Shown piece by piece: positions 24,555 through 33,404 of a stretch of DNA of 64,000 bases. Made by a program: the position numbers and the translations under genes. This stretch comes from Desulfosarcina alkanivorans (lineage in GTDB: Bacteria > Desulfobacterota > Desulfobacteria > Desulfobacterales > Desulfosarcinaceae): contig NZ_AP021874.1 of NCBI RefSeq assembly GCF_009688945.1, forward strand, positions 3,844,001-3,908,000, in the 5' to 3' direction. The notes under the pieces were generated by a model, which saw nothing but the letters and a program-made list of their open reading frames with translations, was not told the DNA's origin and did no database searches. Position 1 is the stretch's first letter. Every line of letters begins with the position of its first letter.

Positions 24555-25988
24555 TTAGCCATGGAGGGCCTTGCCGCCGGCCTTGAGCGCCGCCTCCAGC
24601 ATGATCTCCGCCAGGGTGGGGTGGGCGTGGATGGTGCCGGCGATATCCGCGACCCCCAGACCGCTGGACACCGCCAGGGCCCCCTCCCCCAGCAAATCCG
24701 TGGCGTGCGGCCCGATAATATGGACACCCAGCAACCGGCCGCTGCCGGCATCGGAAACGATGCTGGCCTGGCCGGCCAGCTCTCCGAGGACCTGCGCCTT
24801 TCCGAGGGATCGGAACAAAACCGTATCGGTGCGGGCATCGATGCCCCGGTCCCGGGCCTGGGCGTCGGTGAGCCCCACACAGGCCACTTCCGGCATGGTG
24901 AAGATGGCCCCGGGCACTGCCGTGTAATCCATGGCCCGGTCCCCGCCCATGGCGTTTTCCGCTGCCAGCATGGCTTCGGTGGACGCCACGTGGGCCAGCA
25001 TCACCCGCTCCGGGCCCAGCACATCACCGATGGCATATACCCCGGAAACGCCGGTCTGCAGGCGATCGTCCACCGGGATCCATCCTTTGGCGTCCGTCTC
25101 CAGGCCAATGGTGGACAACCCGATGTCTTTCGTATTGGGCGACCGGCCGATGCACACCAGCGCCTTCTCCACCGACACCGTTACCGGAGCCTTGTCCTTC
25201 TCTTTTAAATGTGAAGCAAACGGCGAGGGGCCGACGGTGACCTTCAGATCGCTGCCGGTCCGCACGATCGATTCCACCACCCGGTTGACGTAGAACTTGA
25301 TCCTGCGCTTTTTCATCTCCCGTTCGAGCACCTTGGAACAACCGGCATCCACAGACGGCAGGGGCAGCATGCGGTCCAGGGCCTCCACCACGGTCACCCT
25401 GGCGCCCAGGGCCGACAGGATGCAGGCAAACTCGCAGCCGATCACGCCGCCACCCACAATAAGGATCGATTCGGGTACCGTTTCAATCCCCAGGATATGG
25501 TTGCTGGACAAAATCCGTTGGCCGTCAAAGGGAAAGGCCGGCACGGAAAAAGGTTGCGAGCCGGTGGCAATGATCAACCGATCCCATTCCCAGGCCTTCA
25601 CCTGGCCGTCTTCACCGACGGCGGAAACCCTGCCCGGCCCATCGACGCGGGCCCTGCCGCGAACCAGGGCAATCCTGTGGTGGGCCAGCAGGCCTTCGAT
25701 CCCCTTGATCTGTGCCGACACCACCTTTTCCTTGCGAATCATGAGTTTTTCCATGTCCGGCAGGGCGCGCCCCTCGCTCCGGATGCCGAACGCCTCGGCC
25801 TGATGAAATTTTTCCAGCAGCTCGGCGGTGACCTTCATGATTTTAGAGGGAATGCACCCCCAGTTCAGGCAGGTGCCGCCGACCTGCTCTTTTTCCACGA
25901 CCGTCACGTCAGCACCCAGCTGTGCAGCCCGAACCGCGGCCACATATCCTCCCGGGCCGGCGCCCAGAATCGTTACCCGTATCGCCAT
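24555..25988 (-). CDS. lpdA: Dihydrolipoyl dehydrogenase (E3 / glycine cleavage L-protein)
   Basis: Flavoprotein of 477 residues. An FAD-binding start (ILGAGPGGYVAAVRAAQLGA) leads to the redox disulfide GGTCLNWGCIPSKIM; an NAD-binding motif (ILIVGGGVIGCEFA) and a C-terminal dimer domain with HAHPTLAE follow. It reoxidises the dihydrolipoyl arm of GcvH, passing electrons to NAD+. AAGGAGGAA lies 8 bp before the ATG at 25988. It is divergent from the Lrp-type regulator and the gcv genes, so the regulator may serve both directions. Confidence 0.94.
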   Translation of the reverse strand: MAIRVTILGAGPGGYVAAVRAAQLGADVTVVEKEQVGGTCLNWGCIPSKIMKVTAELLEKFHQAEAFGIRSEGRALPDMEKLMIRKEKVVSAQIKGIEGLLAHHRIALVRGRARVDGPGRVSAVGEDGQVKAWEWDRLIIATGSQPFSVPAFPFDGQRILSSNHILGIETVPESILIVGGGVIGCEFACILSALGARVTVVEALDRMLPLPSVDAGCSKVLEREMKKRRIKFYVNRVVESIVRTGSDLKVTVGPSPFASHLKEKDKAPVTVSVEKALVCIGRSPNTKDIGLSTIGLETDAKGWIPVDDRLQTGVSGVYAIGDVLGPERVMLAHVASTEAMLAAENAMGGDRAMDYTAVPGAIFTMPEVACVGLTDAQARDRGIDARTDTVLFRSLGKAQVLGELAGQASIVSDAGSGRLLGVHIIGPHATDLLGEGALAVSSGLGVADIAGTIHAHPTLAEIMLEAALKAGGKALHG

Positions 25989-26149
25989 AGGACCGTTCCT
26001 CCTTCTCCGGCAGGCACCATGTTGCTCTGAATCGAAACCGCAAGCAGGCCCGCCATGGAAATTGTGTGTTTTATCCGACCCCATTTAATGTATTTATCAT
26101 CTTTTTTACAACTAATTTTTGAAGAATTCATCAATTTTTCAAAAAATGT

Positions 26150-26178
26150 TTGACAGATTCATCATCCTTATTTAGCAT
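26150..26178 (+). promoter_or_regulatory. Sigma-70-like promoter for the Lrp-gcv operon
   Basis: TTGACA (26150-26155), 17 bp, TAGCAT (26173-26178), in an AT-rich stretch. The repeated TTCATCA nearby and the TTTTTGAA/TTCAAAAA arms are possible Lrp contacts. Confidence 0.55.
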
Positions 26179-26213
26179 GATTTAATCATTATCATAATCA
26201 TGAAAGATGCCCG

Positions 26214-26657
26214 ATGAAAATAGACGCGTTGAATATTTCCATCATCCGCCATCTGCAGGAAGGCCGCAAGTCTTATAAGGTCATCGCCGGGGATCTCGGC
26301 GTATCGGAGAATACCGTCCGGTCACGGGTCAGCAAGCTGGAAGACGAGGGCGTACTGGAAATCGTGGGCCTGGTGGACCCGGAAGCGGTCCCCCGGCACC
26401 GGGTCGTTATGGTGGGCGTCAAGCTGACGACCATGGACCTGGTCAAGAAAGGGGAAGAGTTCAGCCGTGCCCGCGGGGTAGTATCGGTAAGCGTGGTCAC
26501 CGGGCGATTCGACCTGATTCTCGTGGTGCTGCTCAAAGAGGGCTTCGGCCTGCTGGAATTCTATACCGAAGAAGTCTCCCGCCTGGAAGGGGTTCAATCG
26601 GTGGAAACCTTCGTGGTCTACAAAAGCTACAACTTGAAAATACCTTACATTTTCTAG
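26214..26657 (+). CDS. Lrp/AsnC-family transcriptional regulator
   Basis: Protein of 147 residues. The N-terminal helix-turn-helix is DALNISIIRHLQEGRKSYKVIAGDLGVSENTVRSRVSKLEDEG-like (residues 3-45 or so), and the C-terminal RAM domain binds small molecules (VSVVTGRFDLILVVLLKEG). Members sense amino acids. It lies between lpdA and gcvT, so control of glycine cleavage by glycine, serine or leucine is a reasonable guess. There is no clear ribosome-binding site; the start fits the family. Confidence 0.9.
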   Translation: MKIDALNISIIRHLQEGRKSYKVIAGDLGVSENTVRSRVSKLEDEGVLEIVGLVDPEAVPRHRVVMVGVKLTTMDLVKKGEEFSRARGVVSVSVVTGRFDLILVVLLKEGFGLLEFYTEEVSRLEGVQSVETFVVYKSYNLKIPYIF

Positions 26658-26732
26658 GATCATCCATTCGAAGCGGATTCGAATGACATGCTTTTCTCGT
26701 GATTAAACTTAACCGGCAAGGAGAAATGCATC

Positions 26733-28004
26733 ATGGACACTCCGATCAAACGGACACCACTGAACAACTGGCACAGGGAGAACGGCGCCAACATGGCAGA
26801 CTTCGGCGGCTATGACATGCCCCTGTGGTATGCCTCGGTAAAAGATGAGCACCTGGCCGTACTGACCGGTGCCGGTGTGTTTGACACCAGTCACATGCCC
26901 GCCGTCAACGTCACCGGACCGGGTGCCGCCGACCTGCTTCAGCACTGTTTCACCAATGACCTGGAGGCCTGCATGGGACCGTCCAGGACACCGCTCATAC
27001 CGGGGCGATGCGTATATGGCGCCTTTCTGGACGAAAAGGGGCATACCATCGATGACGCCATCATTTTTTTTCTGGAAGCGGACAGCTACATGGTGGTGGT
27101 CAACGCCGGCATGGGCGGCGCGGTCGCCGGCCATTTGCGGCAGCATCTCGGTGGACGGGATGCCACGGTCGTGGACATGACCGACCGGCTTGGCAAAATG
27201 GACATCCAGGGGCCGGCGGCCGCCAGAATCCTCGGCCGGGTCCTGGCCGATCCGCAGGCGGTGTTTGCCGGCATGCCCTACTTCTCCTTCAAGGGGCACC
27301 ATGACAACGCCTCCCCCCTGGCAGATGCCGTGCGCCTGGACGACGGCACCCCCATCCTGCTGTCGCGCACCGGGTACACCGGTGAATTCGGCTTCGAGAT
27401 CTTCCTGGCCCCCGACCGGATCCGGCACCTGTGGGAACGTCTTCTGGCTGCCGGTGAATCCGACGGTATCCGGCCCTGCGGCCTGGCAGCCCGGGACAGC
27501 CTGCGTGCCGGTGCCGTGCTGCCCCTTTCCCACCAGGATATCGGCCACTGGCCGTTCATCAACCACCCCTGGCCCTTCGCCCTGCCCTTTACCGCCGACC
27601 AGGCCGGGTTCACCAAAGACTTCATCGGACGGGCCGCCCTGGAAAACCCGACGGTGGTCGCCTTCACCCAGGCCTTTGCAGGCAAGGATCTGCGTAAAAT
27701 ATCGGCCGGGGAAGGCTCCCGGGTGGTCGATGCCGATGGCCAGACGATCGGCACCGTGCTGACCTGCGCCACGGACATGGGCATCGGGCGTCACGATGGC
27801 CGGATATTCAGCATCGCCAGCCCGGATAAACCGGAAGGCTTTTCCCCCAGGGGGCTTTGCTGCGGGTTTGTGCGGGTCGACCGCAAGCTGTCGGTTGGCC
27901 AGCAGGTCGACATTGCGGACAGCCGCCGTAAAATCACCGTCACCATCGTGGCGGATGTACGACCCGACCGCACCGCCCGCAAAACCATGGCCGACATGAT
28001 CTAA
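26733..28004 (+). CDS. gcvT: Aminomethyltransferase, glycine cleavage T-protein
   Basis: Protein of 423 residues, longer than the usual 360-370. It transfers the methylene unit from the GcvH arm to tetrahydrofolate and frees ammonia. The family start is clear (NNWHRENGANMADFGGYDMP) with GVFDTSHM and GHTIDDAIIFF, which holds the conserved catalytic aspartate region; TGYTGEFGFEIF is also present. The stretch after VVVNAG differs from the classic NASN pattern, so it belongs to a divergent T-protein branch. AAGGAGA precedes the ATG. First structural gene of the operon. Confidence 0.9.
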   Translation: MDTPIKRTPLNNWHRENGANMADFGGYDMPLWYASVKDEHLAVLTGAGVFDTSHMPAVNVTGPGAADLLQHCFTNDLEACMGPSRTPLIPGRCVYGAFLDEKGHTIDDAIIFFLEADSYMVVVNAGMGGAVAGHLRQHLGGRDATVVDMTDRLGKMDIQGPAAARILGRVLADPQAVFAGMPYFSFKGHHDNASPLADAVRLDDGTPILLSRTGYTGEFGFEIFLAPDRIRHLWERLLAAGESDGIRPCGLAARDSLRAGAVLPLSHQDIGHWPFINHPWPFALPFTADQAGFTKDFIGRAALENPTVVAFTQAFAGKDLRKISAGEGSRVVDADGQTIGTVLTCATDMGIGRHDGRIFSIASPDKPEGFSPRGLCCGFVRVDRKLSVGQQVDIADSRRKITVTIVADVRPDRTARKTMADMI

Positions 28005-28060
28005 TCGCGGACACGGTGCCGCGTATCCTATACAAAAAAACAATTACAGGGAGGGAAAAA

Positions 28061-28459
28061 ATGAAAGCGATCAACGAACTGAATCTGCCGGACGATGTAC
28101 GATACACCGATGACCACGAGTGGGCCAGGAAAAACGGCGATGTGATCCGCATCGGCATTTCCGACTACGCCCAGGATCAGCTGGGAGACATCGTCTTCGT
28201 GGAACTGCCCGAAACGGGCAGCACTTTTGACAAAGGCGAAGAATTCGGCACCGTGGAATCGGTCAAAGCCGTATCCGAGCTTTACATGCCCATGGGCGGA
28301 GAAGTCGTGGCCATCAACGAGGCCCTTGCCGACCAGCCCGAGCTGGTGAACAGCGACCCCTACGATGGGGGCTGGATGATTGAGATCCAAGCCAGCGACC
28401 CCGGCGAACTGGATGCCATGAAATCCAAGGCCGACTACCTTGAGATGCTGAAAGGATAA
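28061..28459 (+). CDS. gcvH: Glycine cleavage H-protein (lipoyl carrier)
   Basis: Protein of 132 residues that carries the swinging lipoyl arm between P-, T- and L-proteins. The lipoylated lysine is K69 in GTVESVKAVSELYMP. GGGAGG with a short A-rich spacer precedes the ATG at 28061. It is the substrate of LipB and LipA encoded downstream in the same cluster. Confidence 0.95.
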   Translation: MKAINELNLPDDVRYTDDHEWARKNGDVIRIGISDYAQDQLGDIVFVELPETGSTFDKGEEFGTVESVKAVSELYMPMGGEVVAINEALADQPELVNSDPYDGGWMIEIQASDPGELDAMKSKADYLEMLKG

Positions 28460-28465
28460 ACAATC

Positions 28466-29800
28466 ATGAGATATCTGCCCCATACCGAAGAAGACATCCA
28501 GCAGATGCTTCAGGTGGTGGGTGCGACGGATCTGGAGGCACTATTTTCCAGCATTCCCGACGACTGCCGCCGGAAGGACGAAATGAACCTGCCCGAGCCC
28601 CTCACCGAGTGGGAACTCAACGGGCACATGGACTGCATGGCCGCCAGCATGGGCGCCCCCCCCTTCTACAAGGTGTTCATGGGCGCCGGCAGCTACCATC
28701 ATTATATCCCCGAAATCACCCGTCAGCTGCTGCTGCGCAGCGAGTTCTTCACCGCCTACACCCCCTACCAGCCGGAAATCAGCCAGGGCACCCTGCAGAC
28801 CATCTACGAATACCAGACCCTGGTCTGCCGCCTGCTGGGCATGGACGTGGCCAATGCCTCCATGTATGACGGCGCCTCCGGGCTGGCCGAGGCCCTGCTG
28901 ATGACCATCCGGGCCACGCGGCGCAAAAAAGTGGCCGTCTCACGCGCCGTGCACCCCATGTACCGAAAGGTGGTGGAAACCTATTTCGCACCCACCGGAT
29001 TCGAGGTGGTCGAGCTGCCCGTGGGCGCCGACGGCCGCACCGACCTTTCCGGTCTGTCCGACCTGGGTGAGCTGGCCGGTGTCGCCCTGCAGAGCCCCAA
29101 CTTTTTCGGCTGCATCGAAGACCTGGAGACGGCCGGCAAGGTCATCCACGCCGACAAGAAGACCCTGTTCGTAACCGCATTCAGTGAACCGCTGGCCTAT
29201 GGCCTGCTCAAAAGCCCCGGCGCCTGCGGGGCGGACATCGCCTGCGGCGAGGGCCAGAGTTTCGGTATCCCCCAGAGCTTCGGCGGGCCCGGCCTGGGCA
29301 TGTTTGCCGCCAATCAGAAATATGTGCGCACCATGCCCGGACGCCTGATCGGCAAAACCACCGACCGCGACGGCAAAACCGGTTTCGTGCTGACCCTGGC
29401 CACCCGCGAGCAGCACATTCGCCGCGAAAAAGCGACGTCCAACATCTGCTCCAACCAGGGGCTGTGTGCCACCGCCGCCACCATGTACATGGCATCGCTG
29501 GGCGGTACGGGCATCCGCGAACTCTCCCGGCTCAACCGCGACCGGGCCGAGTATCTCAAAGCCTCTCTGGCCAAGGCCGGCCATACGTCACCGTTCAGCG
29601 CGCCCACCTTCAACGAGTTCGTGGTGCGCTTCCCCGACGGATTTGCCGACACCTGGCAGGCCCTGCTGGAAAAAAAGATCGTCGCCGGGCTTCACCTGGC
29701 ACCTTATTACCCGGAACTGTCCGACTGCTGGCTGATGTGCGTGACCGAAACCATCTCTAAAACGGCGATCGATGCATTGGTAAAGGAGGTGGCCAAATGA
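28466..29800 (+). CDS. gcvPA: Glycine decarboxylase P-protein, subunit 1
   Basis: Protein of 444 residues, the N-terminal half of the PLP-dependent P-protein in organisms with the split form. Typical stretches are the start MRYLPHTEEDIQQML, FMGAGSYHHYIP and YTPYQPEISQGTLQTIYEYQ. It has no PLP lysine of its own and works as a complex with GcvPB. It begins 6 bp after gcvH and its stop overlaps the gcvPB ATG by 4 bp. Confidence 0.95.
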   Translation: MRYLPHTEEDIQQMLQVVGATDLEALFSSIPDDCRRKDEMNLPEPLTEWELNGHMDCMAASMGAPPFYKVFMGAGSYHHYIPEITRQLLLRSEFFTAYTPYQPEISQGTLQTIYEYQTLVCRLLGMDVANASMYDGASGLAEALLMTIRATRRKKVAVSRAVHPMYRKVVETYFAPTGFEVVELPVGADGRTDLSGLSDLGELAGVALQSPNFFGCIEDLETAGKVIHADKKTLFVTAFSEPLAYGLLKSPGACGADIACGEGQSFGIPQSFGGPGLGMFAANQKYVRTMPGRLIGKTTDRDGKTGFVLTLATREQHIRREKATSNICSNQGLCATAATMYMASLGGTGIRELSRLNRDRAEYLKASLAKAGHTSPFSAPTFNEFVVRFPDGFADTWQALLEKKIVAGLHLAPYYPELSDCWLMCVTETISKTAIDALVKEVAK

Positions 29801-31263
29801 AAGACCAGATTAAAGATAAGATGGGAACCACCGGTCTGATCTTCAACGAACCCCTGCTCTGGGAAAAAGGATCCCCGGGCCGCAAGGGACTGTCACTGCC
29901 CCGCCGCGACGTGGAGGAAGCGCCGCTGGACGACGCCCTGGCCGGTGATGGTCCGGATTTTCCGGATCTCTCCGAACTGGATGTGGTGCGCCACTTCACC
30001 AAGCTTTCCCAGTGGAATTTCGGCGTTGACAGCGGCATGTACCCGCTGGGCTCCTGCACCATGAAATACAACCCCAAGACCAATGAACGCCAGGCGTCCA
30101 TTCCCGGATTCGCCGGCGCCCATCCCCTGCTGCCGGAAAGCCTCTCCCAGGGCGCCCTGGAGCTGATGCATGACCTGCAGGGCTATCTGGGCGAGATCAC
30201 CGGCCTGCCAGCGGTGACCCTCCAGCCGGCTGCCGGCTCCCAGGGCGAACTGACCGGCATGCTGATCTTCGCCGCCTACCACAAAAACAAGGGCCAGCAG
30301 CGCACCAAGGTGCTGATCCCCGACACGGCACATGGCACCAACCCGGCCAGCGCCGCCCTGTGCGGCTTCAAGGCCGTTGGCGTCAAATCCGGCCCGGAGG
30401 GAATTCTGCTGCCCGAATCGGTGGCCGAACTCATGGACGAGGATACTGCCGGCATCATGATCACCAACCCCAACACCCTGGGGCTGTTCGAGGACAACAT
30501 CCGTCAGGTGGCCGACATCGTTCACCAGAAGGGCGGCCTGGTCTACGGCGACGGCGCCAACATGAACGCGGCCATGGGCATCGTCAACTTCGGCGACATC
30601 GGTGTGGACGTCATGCATCTGAACCTGCATAAAACGATGTCCACCCCCCACGGCGGCGGCGGTCCGGGCGCCGGACCGGTTTGCGTCACCCCGGAGCTGG
30701 ACCCCTTCCTGCCGGTACCCCGGGTGGTCAAAGACGGCAAGGTCTACCGCCTGGTCGAGGACTATCCCCTCTCCGTGGGCAAGGTGCACGCCTTTTACGG
30801 CAATTTCAGCATCCTGCTGCGTGCCTACAGCTACATTCTGAGCCTGGGAAAGGACCTCAAGACGGCCAGTCAATACGCGGTGCTCAATGCCAACTACATC
30901 AAGGAAAAACTAAAAAGCCACTACCACCTGCCCTATGACCGGCCCTGCATGCACGAATGTGTTTTTACCGACAAGCACCAGCAGGAACACCATGTGGCCA
31001 CCCTGGATATCGCCAAGCGCCTGATGGATCACGGATTCCATCCGCCCACGATCTACTTCCCCCTGGTGGTCAGCGGCGCCATCATGATCGAACCCACCGA
31101 ATCCGAATCCAAGGAGACGCTGGACCAGTTCATCGACGCCATGGGGCAGATCGCCCGGGAGGCCTTAGAATGCCCCGAATGCCTGCACGAATCGCCCCAG
31201 TTCCCCAAGGTGCGGCGACTGGATGAAACGGCAGCGGCGAGGAATCCCTGCCTGAAGGGCTGA
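29797..31263 (+). CDS. gcvPB: Glycine decarboxylase P-protein, subunit 2 (PLP subunit)
   Basis: Protein of 488 residues. It binds PLP through K279 in HLNLHKTMSTPHGGGGPGAG and decarboxylates glycine, loading the aminomethyl group on GcvH. YPLGSCTMKYNPK and the substrate-loop DTAHGTNPASAA are typical. It is translationally coupled to gcvPA by a 4-bp overlap. A GC-rich hairpin lies about 15 bp after the stop, before lipB. Confidence 0.95.
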   Translation: MKDQIKDKMGTTGLIFNEPLLWEKGSPGRKGLSLPRRDVEEAPLDDALAGDGPDFPDLSELDVVRHFTKLSQWNFGVDSGMYPLGSCTMKYNPKTNERQASIPGFAGAHPLLPESLSQGALELMHDLQGYLGEITGLPAVTLQPAAGSQGELTGMLIFAAYHKNKGQQRTKVLIPDTAHGTNPASAALCGFKAVGVKSGPEGILLPESVAELMDEDTAGIMITNPNTLGLFEDNIRQVADIVHQKGGLVYGDGANMNAAMGIVNFGDIGVDVMHLNLHKTMSTPHGGGGPGAGPVCVTPELDPFLPVPRVVKDGKVYRLVEDYPLSVGKVHAFYGNFSILLRAYSYILSLGKDLKTASQYAVLNANYIKEKLKSHYHLPYDRPCMHECVFTDKHQQEHHVATLDIAKRLMDHGFHPPTIYFPLVVSGAIMIEPTESESKETLDQFIDAMGQIAREALECPECLHESPQFPKVRRLDETAAARNPCLKG

Positions 31264-31276
31264 AACCAACCATACC

Positions 31277-31305
31277 AGGGGCGGCCAACCGGCCGCCCTT
31301 GCCTT
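31277..31305 (+). terminator. GC-rich hairpin between gcvPB and lipB
   Basis: GGGCGGCC (31279-31286) pairs with GGCCGCCC (31291-31298) over a 4-nt loop, then TTGCCTTTT. The tail is weak, so partial read-through into lipB is likely. An ATG at 31299 lies in the stem, which argues against its use as the lipB start. Confidence 0.45.
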
Positions 31306-31334
31306 TTCCTCTCCAGGATCGTAAAACGGTCGCC

Positions 31335-32057
31335 ATGGAATTTGAAAATCGACAAAACAGGCCGCCAGCCTGCTGGTGGATTGATCTGCCGGAAACCGAA
31401 TACGGAAAGGCCCTGAACATTCAGCTGGCCATCCTGAACGCCAAGATCACCGGCCGCCTGGAGGCCGACGTCGTCCTGTGCATCGAACATCCCCGGGTCT
31501 TTACCCTGGGGCGGCGCGGCGGCCGGGAAAACCTTTGCGTCCGCGATTCATTCCTGGCCCGAAAGGGCGTTGCCGTGATACCCACGGACCGGGGGGGCGA
31601 CATCACCTACCACGGGCCGGGACAGCTGGTGGTCTACCCGATCATCCACCTGAGCCGCCGCCGCCTGAAGGTGGTGGAATTCGTTTCCGGCCTGGAGCAG
31701 GCCATGATTCGCACCGCCGGCCGCTGGCGAATCGATGCCGGCACCGACCCGGCCAACCGCGGTGTCTGGCTGAAGGGCGACAAACTGGGCAGCGTGGGCA
31801 TCACCATCCGGCGCGGCGTCAGTTTCCACGGGCTGGCGCTTAACGTCAACACGGACATGGAACCGTTCGGCTGGATCAACCCCTGCGGCCTGGACCAGGT
31901 CCGCATGACCTCTATCGAGCGCCATCTCGGCCACCCGGTGCCCATGGCCGAGGCCCGGCAGGCGATGGCCGCCCACATGGCGCAGGTTTTCGGCATGACC
32001 TTGACAACACGGTCGGCAGAACAACTATACGAAGAGATCGAATTTTGGAATTATTAG
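31335..32057 (+). CDS. lipB: Octanoyl-[carrier protein] transferase
   Basis: About 240 residues from 31335. It moves the octanoyl group from acyl carrier protein to GcvH and other lipoyl domains. The family motif RGGDITYHGPGQLVVYPI is complete, and the catalytic cysteine sits in GWINPCGLDQ, with the lysine in GDKLGSVGI. The start is chosen inside the frame at 31335 because the earlier ATG at 31299 lies within a hairpin and lacks a ribosome-binding site; neither start has a strong one. The stop codon runs straight into an inverted repeat. Confidence 0.92.
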   Translation: MEFENRQNRPPACWWIDLPETEYGKALNIQLAILNAKITGRLEADVVLCIEHPRVFTLGRRGGRENLCVRDSFLARKGVAVIPTDRGGDITYHGPGQLVVYPIIHLSRRRLKVVEFVSGLEQAMIRTAGRWRIDAGTDPANRGVWLKGDKLGSVGITIRRGVSFHGLALNVNTDMEPFGWINPCGLDQVRMTSIERHLGHPVPMAEARQAMAAHMAQVFGMTLTTRSAEQLYEEIEFWNY

Positions 32058-32058
32058 G

Positions 32059-32253
32059 ATTCAAGGGTTCGAGGATTCAAGGGAAATGCTCAAGAACTAA
32101 AAAAAACTGAGGGTTTGGCAGAAATCCTTTGAGTTCTGTTTGAGAATTTACCGGATAGCTGGAAAATTCACCAAAGAAGAGAGATCCGGCCTGATAAGAT
32201 CCTTGGTCAACCGTCACTCGCCCCCTTGACCCCTGGAATCCTTGAACCCTTTT
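32059..32253. repeat. Inverted repeat bracketing the lipB-lipA gap
   Basis: The left arm contains AAGGGTTCGAGGATTC (about 32065-32080) and the right arm, near 32230-32253, has the complement of AAGGGTTCAAGGATTC, 15 of 16 matching. About 140 bp of AT-richer sequence lies between. The left arm starts at the lipB stop and the right arm ends about 20 bp before lipA. Confidence 0.55.
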
Positions 32254-32271
32254 TTTGAAAGAAGCCCTATC

Positions 32272-33150
32272 ATGACCCCACCCAACCCCATCCGCACCGG
32301 CAAACCGTCCTGGCTGAGAAGAAAACTGCCGTCCGGTCCCGAGTATGAAAAAATCAGGGCCATGATCGGCAAGGGCCAGCTCCACACGGTCTGCCAGGAG
32401 GCCAACTGCCCCAACCAGTTCGAATGTTTTTCCGCCCGCACGGCCACCTTCCTGATCCTCGGCGCCACCTGCACCCGCAACTGCCGCTTCTGCAACATCG
32501 ACGGCGGCCAGCCGGGCCCGCCGGACCCGGATGAACCCAGGCGCGTGGCCGACGCGGCAGCCGACATGGGTCTGCGATACGTGGTAGTCACCTCGGTAAC
32601 CCGGGATGACCTGGAAGACGGCGGCGCCGGCCATTTTGCCGCAACCATCGAGACCCTGCGCGCAACAATCCCCGGTGTGCAGGTGGAAGTGCTCATCCCG
32701 GATTTTCAGGGAGACCGGTCGGCACTGGAAACGGTATTGAGCGCCCGCCCCGATGTGCTCAATCACAACACGGAAACCGTCCGGCGCCTATATTCGGAAG
32801 TGCGGCCACAGGCCGACTACCGCCGGTCCCTGGAGCTTCTGGCCCGCGTCGGTGAGATCGCGCCCGCCATCCCGGCAAAATCCGGCATCATGCTGGGCCT
32901 GGGAGAAACCGAAGCGGAAGTCCGGCAGACCATCGCGGACATCCATCGCACCGGCTGCCGCATGCTCACCATCGGCCAGTATCTTCAGCCCACCCCCCGG
33001 CACCTGCCGGTGGTTGACTTCATCCCCCCGGAGGAATTCGATCGATGGCGTCGGCTGGCCCTGGACATCGGTTTCAAAAAAGTGGCCTCCGGTCCGTTTG
33101 TGAGAAGCTCCTACCATGCCGGGGAGATGTTTACAGGATCCGAAAAATGA
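32272..33150 (+). CDS. lipA: Lipoyl synthase (radical SAM)
   Basis: Protein of 292 residues. It inserts two sulfur atoms into the octanoyl chain made by LipB. The auxiliary cluster cysteines are C41, C46 and C52 (CQEANCPNQFECF), the radical-SAM cluster is C67-x3-C71-x2-C74 (CTRNCRFC), and the C-terminal RSSYHAGE motif is present. An ATG 30 bp upstream is in frame but lies in the repeat arm, so 32272 is preferred. Confidence 0.94.
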   Translation: MTPPNPIRTGKPSWLRRKLPSGPEYEKIRAMIGKGQLHTVCQEANCPNQFECFSARTATFLILGATCTRNCRFCNIDGGQPGPPDPDEPRRVADAAADMGLRYVVVTSVTRDDLEDGGAGHFAATIETLRATIPGVQVEVLIPDFQGDRSALETVLSARPDVLNHNTETVRRLYSEVRPQADYRRSLELLARVGEIAPAIPAKSGIMLGLGETEAEVRQTIADIHRTGCRMLTIGQYLQPTPRHLPVVDFIPPEEFDRWRRLALDIGFKKVASGPFVRSSYHAGEMFTGSEK

Positions 33151-33163
33151 GTTCTGGATAAAA

Positions 33164-33349
33164 ATGGATTATTTTCTCTGCGTTATCGGCATGGTGATGA
33201 TCATCGAAGGGGTTCCCTATTTCGCGGCACCGGACCGGATGAAGGGCTGGATGGCAAAAATCATGGAAATGGCGCCGGCATCCCTGCGCCGGTTCGGGCT
33301 GGTGATGATGGCAGCCGGCCTGTTCCTGGTATATCTGGGACGATCCTGA
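33164..33349 (+). CDS. Small DUF2065 membrane protein
   Basis: Protein of 61 residues with two hydrophobic segments (FLCVIGMVMIIEGVPYF and FGLVMMAAGLFLVYLGRS), matching the YjeT/DUF2065 pattern. Function unknown. It starts 14 bp after lipA and is probably in the same transcript. Confidence 0.75.
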   Translation: MDYFLCVIGMVMIIEGVPYFAAPDRMKGWMAKIMEMAPASLRRFGLVMMAAGLFLVYLGRS

Positions 33350-33404
33350 AGCGGCGGCCGACAGATTTGAACAACCGGTGCCGCCGGTCCGGCGAACCGC
33401 GTGT

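Noticed and set aside
26658..26732. Glycine riboswitch before gcvT
   Set aside because: The gap is only 75 bp and shows no aptamer-like structure; an Lrp-type regulator is present instead.
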